DNA of 32,307 nucleotides, from the NCBI GenBank assembly GCA_009781765.1, contig WQVC01000026.1, positions 1-32,307 of the forward strand. The letters are read 5' to 3'. Source of the DNA: Defluviitaleaceae bacterium (lineage in GTDB: Bacteria > Bacillota > Clostridia > Lachnospirales > WQUN01). Below are positions 1 through 6,318 of the stretch, one piece after another. A program made the translations under genes and the position numbers. The first letter of the stretch is position 1; every line of letters starts with the position of its first letter. The notes under the pieces were generated by a model. It did no database searches. It was not told the origin of the DNA and worked only from the letters and a program-made list of their open reading frames with translations.

Positions 1-17
1 AAAATTTGCTATGCATA

Positions 18-231
18 GCGAAGGGCGTTGAGAAGCCCGCTCAGGCTTCGTCGGAAAACGCGCAGAAGCCCGCGTTTCCCGCCTCGCCTTCTCGGTTCTC
101 AATGCCCTTCGCTCCTATTGTGAACGGTGCGCTCGTGCGAACGGCGTTGCGAAGCCCGCTCAGGTTTCATCGGAAAACGCGCTGAAGCCCGCGTTTCCCG
201 CCTCGCCTTCACGGTTCTCAATGCCGTTCGC
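18..231. repeat. Two tandem structured hairpin repeats (gamma element)
   Basis: Two copies of a ~95-bp unit lie at 18-112 and 137-231. Each is bounded by complementary arms: 18-34 pairs with 96-112, and 137-153 pairs with 215-231. Inside each copy are two smaller hairpins, GAAGCC/GGCTTC (GGTTTC in copy 2) and AAACGCG/CGCGTTT. The outer arms differ between copies at a paired position: GAAGGGC/GCCCTTC in copy 1 and GAACGGC/GCCGTTC in copy 2. That is a compensatory change and suggests the fold is maintained. No gene is supported in 1-301. Function unknown. Confidence 0.75.
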
Positions 232-241
232 AATTGTTGTC

Positions 242-266
242 GTTTTCGGGAAAAACACCCGAAAAC
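242..266. other. Perfect 9-bp hairpin downstream of the clostripain gene
   Basis: GTTTTCGGG (242-250) pairs with CCCGAAAAC (258-266) around a 7-nt loop. It lies 35 bp past the stop codon of the minus-strand peptidase gene, where a terminator would be expected. The strand downstream lacks a convincing T-run, so terminator function is only possible. Confidence 0.35.
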
Positions 267-301
267 AACCGGTCGCGCACCACAATGCATGTACGCAAAT
301 T

Positions 302-2128
302 TTACGCACGTTTTGGCAAACCGCAATAGTGGCTGTACTTTCTTATCGGTGCGGTATAAAAAACATTTCCGCAGAGGTCGGTGTGGCGGAAACCCGCGTA
401 CTCAGGCGGTTTGTGCCATGTGATTTGCGGCGCGGCATCAAGCGTAATCGGCGCGGTTTTAACCCAACGTTCCGCGTTTGTTGCGAAATCATATTCAAGC
501 CGATAAAGCGCGATTACATCGCCGGCAACAAGCGGGTCGTGTCCTTTAGGAAACGTACCCGGCAAAGTGTATCGCGCCCCGAGAATTTTCCATGTGTCTG
601 AAAATTGCACGATAATTTCTGCTTCACGACCGTTTACTTTGGCCGGAACGGCAAAGCGTTGTGCAGTTTTTGTTTCGCCGACAGGAAAGAAAATTGCATG
701 TTCGCCGCCGATTTTCGGCACAAGAAATTCCGCCTTAAACGGCGACTGCACCAACGCCGCCAACAGAAAAATGTTCTCGGATGCGATTTCGGTTTCATTT
801 TCGATTCCGTTCCGGACTTTTGTTTCGGCTTCGAGAGAATGTGTCGCCGCTGAATCTTGTCCCCGGCGTTCATTCCGCGCTTGGCGCGGGCGCGGGCGCG
901 GCGTCCAGACGGCGAGTTCGGTGCATATGCTCTCGCTTCCGCGTTCCAGCAAAAGTCCTTCGAAAAACATGTGCAAAAATTGTGTGTAATCGGAGTCGGC
1001 TTCGAGGGCGGAATATGTTTGAAGCGATGATATTCCCTGCGATTTTCCGCCGTAAATATAAAACGCGCTGAGTCCGTGAACCTCCGTGCCGAGATTGTGC
1101 CGGCTGTAAGTGACGCAGTTTTTCAGCGCGTAAATGAGAGCCTTTGCCTCGTGCGGGCGAAGGTTGGCGAGTTGCCGCGCCATGTCGCCGATGTCAACCA
1201 TGTCGGCGTAATTATCGCGGGGCGAGCATTCGCCAAAGGTTTTGGTTGCGGCGCGACGCGCGGCAAATTCGCGAAACAGATGCGGCGATAATTCTGCCGG
1301 AACAATCCGCCCCAACGCGCGCGACACCTCGGGAACTTTTTCGAGGTCAATGACGGAAAGGGTCAAAATTTCCTCGTCGGCAAGACCGCGAGTTTCGTAA
1401 TATTCAAAAAATGTATCAACTATAATTTCGCCCAGTGCGAAGGCGCAAATTTCTTCGTTGAACGCCGCAAGAAAGTGATAATCCCAACCTTCGCCGGGTT
1501 CTAAATCCGCCGACGCAATCATTACACGCGCAAAATGTCGCGCAAGCATCGCCATTTCAAATGTTGCCATAAAACATGCGTCAAAACCGAGAAATTCGAG
1601 TTTTTCTTCCGCCAAGCCCGCTTCGTTGAAGGCTTTTTCCATGTCGGCGAGGGTCAGAGCATCGTCGTAAAATTTTTCGTCATGCCCGAAGCCGGCAATC
1701 GCGCCGCCGCCGTGGTCCCACATAATCAGCCCGTATTTTTCGGCGGGAAATTCGTCGCGGCAAAACGTGATAAATTCGCTCAAAGTGTCGGGACAGCCCA
1801 TATTCACCATACCGAAACTGTGTTGCTCAAAAAGCGCGCCGTCGGCAAGCCTCCAAATTACACATTCCGTTTCCGGAATCGCCGAATTTTGCCAACGATT
1901 TGTTCCGCCGGTTAAAATCAGCACATTGGCGTTTTGCGAGTCAAGCCCGGAGTCGAGCATTTCCGCCAAATCGTCGGTTGCCGCGCCGAATTCGCTTTCA
2001 AGGTCGGAGCCGTTCATGTAAATCATAACGGTATACGCAAGCGCGGCGGGCGGCTCCGGCTGTATATCGGAAGTCGCACAGCCGGTTAAAATTGCAGTAA
2101 GCGCGAGCAAAAAAATTTTTTTGAACAA
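302..2128 (-). CDS. Clostripain-family (C11) cysteine peptidase, lipoprotein
   Basis: Probable surface-anchored cysteine peptidase of family C11 (clostripain, clan CD). The N-terminus is a lipoprotein signal with lipobox LTGC (Cys about residue 17). The family motifs follow in order: a YMNGSDLES strand, the catalytic His in IMWDHGGGA (about residue 139) and the catalytic Cys in GFDACFMA (about residue 185). I chose a TTG start at 2128 because GAGGTGA stands 5 nt upstream; a GTG at 2137 overlaps that ribosome binding site. Clan CD enzymes of this type cleave after Arg or Lys; specificity here is inferred only. About residues 410-455 form a charged, low-complexity insert partly encoded by the alpha repeat (827-892). 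The rest of the C-terminal half is not recognised. The gene appears monocistronic and is divergent from trmL across a beta element. Confidence 0.85.
   Translation of the reverse strand: MFKKIFLLALTAILTGCATSDIQPEPPAALAYTVMIYMNGSDLESEFGAATDDLAEMLDSGLDSQNANVLILTGGTNRWQNSAIPETECVIWRLADGALFEQHSFGMVNMGCPDTLSEFITFCRDEFPAEKYGLIMWDHGGGAIAGFGHDEKFYDDALTLADMEKAFNEAGLAEEKLEFLGFDACFMATFEMAMLARHFARVMIASADLEPGEGWDYHFLAAFNEEICAFALGEIIVDTFFEYYETRGLADEEILTLSVIDLEKVPEVSRALGRIVPAELSPHLFREFAARRAATKTFGECSPRDNYADMVDIGDMARQLANLRPHEAKALIYALKNCVTYSRHNLGTEVHGLSAFYIYGGKSQGISSLQTYSALEADSDYTQFLHMFFEGLLLERGSESICTELAVWTPRPRPRQARNERRGQDSAATHSLEAETKVRNGIENETEIASENIFLLAALVQSPFKAEFLVPKIGGEHAIFFPVGETKTAQRFAVPAKVNGREAEIIVQFSDTWKILGARYTLPGTFPKGHDPLVAGDVIALYRLEYDFATNAERWVKTAPITLDAAPQITWHKPPEYAGFRHTDLCGNVFYTAPIRKYSHYCGLPKRA
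827..892 (-). repeat. Alpha repeat, in-frame copy inside the clostripain gene
   Basis: Read on the minus strand, this segment has CGCGCCAAGCGCGG, then GCCGGGGACAA, then GGCGACACAT and CTCTCGAAGCC. The same blocks, in the same order and nearly the same spacing, occur at 19695-19759 (PP2C gene) and 23641-23697 (end of rodA). Here the element is read through and encodes a peptide containing GQDSAATHSLEAE. Confidence 0.8.
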
Positions 2129-2186
2129 ATTTCTCACCTCGTTGACATATTCTTGCGAGAAATGTAATTTTTATACTACGTTAAGA

Positions 2187-2330
2187 CCTCGGGGCTTCGC
2201 CCCGAACCCCGAGAAACTTTTGAAAAAGTTTCATCAAAACTTCATTAAAAATCGCGCAAAGCGCGATTTTTGTGAAAGTTTTTGCCCCGCTTTTTCCAAA
2301 AAGCGGGTGGGTGTGGGCGAAGCCCGCGAA
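2187..2330. repeat. Beta element, copy A (full length)
   Basis: A near-palindromic intergenic element. The left arm is GGGGCTTCGCCCC then ACCCCGAGAAACTTTT/GAAAAAGTTTC. The centre is the perfect palindrome AAAATCGCGC-AAA-GCGCGATTTT. The right arm, inverted, repeats the left: a GCTTTTT/AAAAAGC hairpin and GGGCGAAGCCC. It fills the gap between the divergent clostripain and trmL genes. Related copies lie at 13010, 18551, 23783 and 28805. Confidence 0.85.
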
Positions 2331-2356
2331 CGTAATTGTATATAAAGGAGCAACCC

Positions 2357-2815
2357 ATGAACATAGTTTTGCATCAGCCGGAAATTCCGCACAATACGGG
2401 CGCGATTGGGCGAACATGCCTTGTGACGGGCAGTTCGTTGCATTTGATTCGCCCGTACGGATTTTTTTTGGACGAGAAATCGTTGCGGCGTTCGGGGCTT
2501 GATTATTGGCACAAGTTGGGCGTTTGCGAGTACGATGATTTTGCGGAATTTGCACAAAAATTCCCGCACGGAAATTTTTGGTTTGTTGAAACCTCCGGCG
2601 GGAAATTATATTCGGATGCGGCTTATGCCCCCGACGATTTCTTGATTTTCGGGAGCGAAACAACGGGCTTGCCGCCCGGCATTTTGCAAAAATATTCGGA
2701 AAAAATTATTCGGATTCCCATGACCGGCGAAGAACGTTCGCTTAATTTGTCGGTGGCGGTTGGGATTGTGCTGTACGACGCACTGCGGCAAACGGGATTT
2801 TCGGGGCTTTCATAA
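2357..2815 (+). CDS. trmL: tRNA (cytidine(34)-2'-O)-methyltransferase TrmL
   Basis: SPOUT-class methyltransferase of the TrmL/YibK type. These transfer a methyl group from SAM to the 2'-O of the wobble nucleotide of certain tRNA-Leu isoacceptors. The 152-residue length is typical. Visible motifs are the N-terminal HQPEIPHNTGAIGRTC, the central FGSETTGLPP, and IPMTGEERSLNLSVAVGI near the C-terminus, which make the trefoil-knot cofactor site. The ATG at 2357 is chosen because AAAGGAG lies just upstream; an ATG 21 nt earlier has no such site. Its last 6 bp overlap the end of the convergent LysM lipoprotein gene, so there is no room for a separate terminator. Confidence 0.93.
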   Translation: MNIVLHQPEIPHNTGAIGRTCLVTGSSLHLIRPYGFFLDEKSLRRSGLDYWHKLGVCEYDDFAEFAQKFPHGNFWFVETSGGKLYSDAAYAPDDFLIFGSETTGLPPGILQKYSEKIIRIPMTGEERSLNLSVAVGIVLYDALRQTGFSGLS

Positions 2816-3730
2816 AAGATGCTCGCGACCGTACAGAGCCGTTGACGCGCCGACAAAATCTGTGGGCAATGTAAAAACTTCGCGGGACTGCACGATGCCG
2901 TTAATGCGCACGATGCGTTCGGTGGTATACTCCAAGTAGGGCGGATAGTGCAGAGTCCAAATTTCGTCAACCGTGCGAACGGAAACAAGCGGCGCGTATG
3001 CGTGAATCATTAAAACGTCGCCGACGAAAAGGGTTGTCGGGGATGAAATATTGTTGTCGGATATGATTTGCTCGACGGTTGTGCCGAAACGCGCCGCAAT
3101 CGTGGCTAAACTGTCGCCCGGCATAACGATGTGTTCGTGTTGTTGCATCACGGCGCGGTCGAGGCGCATGAATGCGGACTCGGGCGTGCAAAAGTCTGTT
3201 TCATCGGGGCGAACAAATTCCGTGCGAATATCCCAATCGCTGATAATTTGCGCGTCGCGCGTGTGTTCGCTTCGCCACATGTCCTTGAGCAGTCGCTCGA
3301 CGTGTTCCAATTCCAAACGATTGGGTAACCGCGCTTCACGTTCGCCGTTTACATAAATCAAAAAGGCCGATATTTCAAATGCGTCCTGCGCGATGATTTC
3401 GCGAGCTATGCGAGAGATAATTGCGTGGCGTTCTTCGGTGTTTCGCACCTGTGTTTGCGTAGGCACAACGGAGATGTTTCGGTCGATGCGAACATCACCG
3501 ATAATCCAACCGCCGCCGAGTTGCCGCCGCAAATAATGGATAACTTCATCGTGTACCATATATGACGTCAAACCTCGGTCATACCATATGTACCCGAAGT
3601 GTTCGTCATCGGAATACACTGCAAATGCCTGATGCGGAATAAATCCGTCAACAAAGTCGAGAACCGATTCCGCTTGGGCGCATCCCGATAAAATAATCAA
3701 AAGCGGGATGAATGCAAAAAATTTTTTCAT
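2810..3730 (-). CDS. LysM-domain lipoprotein
   Basis: Predicted exported lipoprotein of 306 residues that binds peptidoglycan. The signal peptide begins MKKFFAFIPLL and ends in lipobox LSGC (Cys about residue 17). A LysM module lies at about residues 212-258, from HIVMPGDSLATIAARFG to LFVGDVLMIHAY. The ~190 residues between signal and LysM are not recognised. The last ~55 residues (TTERIVRINGIVQSREVF) faintly resemble the end of a G5-type domain, but this is weak. The start at 3730 follows AAGGAGG with good spacing. It lies 28 bp downstream of the membrane protein gene on the same strand, so the two are probably co-transcribed and may act together at the cell wall. Confidence 0.8.
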   Translation of the reverse strand: MKKFFAFIPLLIILSGCAQAESVLDFVDGFIPHQAFAVYSDDEHFGYIWYDRGLTSYMVHDEVIHYLRRQLGGGWIIGDVRIDRNISVVPTQTQVRNTEERHAIISRIAREIIAQDAFEISAFLIYVNGEREARLPNRLELEHVERLLKDMWRSEHTRDAQIISDWDIRTEFVRPDETDFCTPESAFMRLDRAVMQQHEHIVMPGDSLATIAARFGTTVEQIISDNNISSPTTLFVGDVLMIHAYAPLVSVRTVDEIWTLHYPPYLEYTTERIVRINGIVQSREVFTLPTDFVGASTALYGREHLL

Positions 3731-3758
3731 ATTTTCCTCCTTGTAATGCAAATATATT

Positions 3759-4943
3759 TCAGCACGGATGAACATCGTTCGGAAACGCTTCGACATCCCG
3801 GTTTACGTCAAATACGCCGAAAGCTGTAAGCTCCGGAATATTAAACGCATGTTCGCGGCGAATAATGAGATTTATGCCGCGTTGCTTGTCGGGCAAATGC
3901 CAATCGGTGAAAATTTTCACAAATCGGAAGCACTTTTCAACGCAAAGGGGGGAGGTGATTTCCAACCTTCGCGGAGCGTGCAAAAATCTTTTCACGAAAA
4001 TATAATTCGTGTCTCCTTCGCGAACAAACCAACAGCGTTCGCGTTTTTTGAAAACGTAATAAACCGAATCCGAGGAACTGTGCGGCAACTCATATATGCC
4101 CCCGGCACTGTACGCTTCGATGCAGATGCTTGGGTTTGAAAATTCCTCGGCAACGGCGCGGGGCATTTTTTTCGGCAGAAGCGAGGGTTTATACGTTTTG
4201 AAAAGGAAGTTGAACACCGGCTTGGCGTAGATATTTTTGTAGTATCGTTGCAAACGATACGCGGGGCGCGCCAATATAACGGAAATGATGAAAATTATTC
4301 CGGCGAAAATTGCCGCAATCCAAGGCGCGAAAAGCGCAATAAGCGTAAGTCCGATAACCGTTACGAAACGGAAGTTTGTGTACAGAAAAGTTCCGCCGGG
4401 TACGAAAACCAAAAACATACCCGCAAATGCATCGAGAGCGTCGTTCACAAGCCCGACAATTCCCGCCTTTACGAAGGCAATCACGGCAAATGCAACAGAA
4501 ACTCCCACGGAAACCACATGTTGCGCTGCCATCAATCCGCCCTGACGCGCAAAAGTAAATGCGGCATCCGTTCCCGCCGCACGAAGAGCCTCGGTTGTTG
4601 TAATGTCCCGCGTAACCATGTACGTTCCGACCGTGCAAACGAAAACGCCGACAAATGTTTCAACGCGCTTGAGCGTCGCTTCGTTAAAAAGATTCGACGC
4701 CGCTGTTGTTCCCAAGGCATATTTAATTCCCACCACAACAAGCATGAAAATAAAAAAATACAAGTTTGATATGGGCAGATTCATAAGAGGTTCTGCCAGC
4801 GGAATCCATTCGGCGGGAATAACCTCCGCATTTAAAAGCCAACCCATGCCGGAAAGCACGGTCAGCGCGATAAAAGGGCTGCTTGCAAGTGCGATAATCG
4901 GGCCGAAAACGCCCACCAACTGCAAAAGTACAAATTCGTTCAC
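3759..4943 (-). CDS. Multi-pass membrane protein of unknown function
   Basis: Not recognised. The N-terminal ~240 residues hold about six hydrophobic segments, beginning VNEFVLLQLVGVFGPIIALA and ending near ALFAPWIAAIFAGIIFIISV. A basic cytosolic-looking region of ~150 residues follows. I chose a GTG start at 4943 because CAGGGGGA precedes it and because extending further upstream would run into the promoter and coding sequence of the divergent cofE-like gene. It heads a two-gene unit with the LysM lipoprotein. A transport or envelope role is possible but unsupported. Confidence 0.65.
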   Translation of the reverse strand: MNEFVLLQLVGVFGPIIALASSPFIALTVLSGMGWLLNAEVIPAEWIPLAEPLMNLPISNLYFFIFMLVVVGIKYALGTTAASNLFNEATLKRVETFVGVFVCTVGTYMVTRDITTTEALRAAGTDAAFTFARQGGLMAAQHVVSVGVSVAFAVIAFVKAGIVGLVNDALDAFAGMFLVFVPGGTFLYTNFRFVTVIGLTLIALFAPWIAAIFAGIIFIISVILARPAYRLQRYYKNIYAKPVFNFLFKTYKPSLLPKKMPRAVAEEFSNPSICIEAYSAGGIYELPHSSSDSVYYVFKKRERCWFVREGDTNYIFVKRFLHAPRRLEITSPLCVEKCFRFVKIFTDWHLPDKQRGINLIIRREHAFNIPELTAFGVFDVNRDVEAFPNDVHPC

Positions 4944-5013
4944 GGAAAATCCCCCTGTAATCAGACTTCTTGTCGTTTTGCAAAAATCGAAAATTTTGAA
5001 ATTGTGTACGAAG

Positions 5014-5048
5014 TCTATTGGTAGCTGAGCGGTCACCAATAGGTTTTG
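5014..5048. repeat. Delta hairpin, copy 1
   Basis: CTATTGGT (5015-5022) pairs perfectly with ACCAATAG (5035-5042) around AGCTGAGCGGTC, followed by GTTTT. A close copy lies at 18641-18678, again between divergent genes. Here it ends 6 bp before the -35 box of the cofE-like promoter, so it could be an operator or a 5'-end element for the minus-strand gene. Confidence 0.7.
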
Positions 5049-5054
5049 AAATTT

Positions 5055-5083
5055 TTGCAAGTATAGCATGTTTGGGTTATACT
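5055..5083 (+). promoter_or_regulatory. Sigma-A-type promoter for the cofE-like operon
   Basis: TTGCAA (5055-5060) and TATACT (5078-5083) are separated by exactly 17 bp, in the gap upstream of the cofE-like gene. Each box matches the consensus at four or five of six positions. The transcript would have a ~55-nt leader. Confidence 0.65.
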
Positions 5084-5145
5084 TAACATAAGAAGCTGTA
5101 TTCGTCACACAAAAAATTTCGCAAAAACTCAAAAGGAGCGGTTTT

Positions 5146-6318
5146 ATGCGCTTAACGGGAACAACGGCAATGGGAATCCGCTTACCGATTATAAGTGCGG
5201 GCGACAATTTGGTTGAAATTGTTGCGTCGCATGTGCTTGACGTAGTTGATTCGCAGGGGGAGACCCTGTCGAAAAACGATATTGTTGCGGTAACGGAAGC
5301 AATTGTTGCAAAAACGGAAGGCAATTTTGCGAAACTCTCGGATATCGGCGACGATGTTCGCGAAAAATTCGGGGGAGGGGAAATCGGGCTTGTTCATCCG
5401 ATGCTGTCGCGTAACCGTTTTTTGAATATTCTGCGGGGCGTCGCGCTCGGTGCGAAAAAGGTGCATGTTTTGCTGAGCTATCCGCACGATGAAGTCGGCA
5501 ACCCCGTCATGGATATCGAACGCCTTGACGAAGTAAACGACAAACTTCGCGGGCGTTTGGTTACGGCGCAGGAGTTTCGCGAAGTTGCCGGCGAGTACAA
5601 GTTACCCTACACCGGCATTGATTACGTAAAACTCTACGAGGAAGCGTCCGATAATATCGAAATTTATTTCTCAAACGACCCGCGAGATATTTTGTCCCTT
5701 ACCGAAAATGTGCTTGTCGGTGAAATTCATCGTCGCGAATACACAAAAGCGCGGCTTTTAAAAGCGGGCGCGGAGTGTGTGTTTACGCTGTCGGATATTT
5801 TGAGCAAAAGCGTAAACGGCAGCGGATTTAATCCGATGTACGGTGTTTTGGGTTCGAATTTGTCTGCGGACGATATGTTAAAACTGTTTCCCGCAAAAGC
5901 TCAGGAATTTGTTGCCGCGCTTTGTGCGCGATTTGAGCAAAAAGTCGGGGTTTCGCCGGAAGTGCTTGTTTACGGCGACGGCGCGTTCAAAGACCCTGCT
6001 CACGGTATTTGGGAACTCGCCGACCCGGTTGTTGCGCCCGGATATACATCGCGGCTCGGTGAGCGTCCGATGGAAATTAAAATGAAGTTGGTTGCGGACG
6101 CGGTTTACGGCGATTTAAGCGGCGACGAAAAACGCGAAGCCGTAAAAAATATGGTAAAAGATAAGGCGGCAAACCCTGACGCCTACCGCGACGGAACAAC
6201 GCCGCGTATGTATGCTGATTTGGTGGGAAGTTTGTGCGACCTCATGGGCGGAAGCGGCGACAAAGGCACGCCGGTTGTGTTGCTTCGCGGATATTTTGAT
6301 GATTACGCGGCTGATTAA
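5146..6318 (+). CDS. CofE-like F420-0:gamma-glutamyl ligase family protein
   Basis: The N-terminal ~200 residues resemble the coenzyme F420-0:L-glutamate ligase family: a GIRLPIISAGDNL entry strand, NDIVAVTEAIVAKTEGN, and IGLVHPMLSRNRF. Known family members add glutamate by amide bonds in a GTP-dependent reaction. At 390 residues it is longer than typical CofE (~250). The C-terminal part (VYGDGAFKDPAHGIWELADP, PMEIKMKLVADAVYG) looks like a continuous family-specific extension. AAAGGAG stands 9 nt before the ATG. No other F420 gene is visible, so the real substrate is unknown. First gene of an operon with the two genes that follow. Confidence 0.75.
   Translation: MRLTGTTAMGIRLPIISAGDNLVEIVASHVLDVVDSQGETLSKNDIVAVTEAIVAKTEGNFAKLSDIGDDVREKFGGGEIGLVHPMLSRNRFLNILRGVALGAKKVHVLLSYPHDEVGNPVMDIERLDEVNDKLRGRLVTAQEFREVAGEYKLPYTGIDYVKLYEEASDNIEIYFSNDPRDILSLTENVLVGEIHRREYTKARLLKAGAECVFTLSDILSKSVNGSGFNPMYGVLGSNLSADDMLKLFPAKAQEFVAALCARFEQKVGVSPEVLVYGDGAFKDPAHGIWELADPVVAPGYTSRLGERPMEIKMKLVADAVYGDLSGDEKREAVKNMVKDKAANPDAYRDGTTPRMYADLVGSLCDLMGGSGDKGTPVVLLRGYFDDYAAD

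Noticed and set aside
1-240. CRISPR array
   Set aside because: Only two units, each ~95 bp and internally folded, with no short direct repeats and unique spacers of CRISPR size, and no cas gene in the window.
5146-6318. Evidence for coenzyme F420 biosynthesis
   Set aside because: Only a CofE-like family member is present; it is longer than CofE and has no F420 neighbours, so the pathway cannot be claimed.
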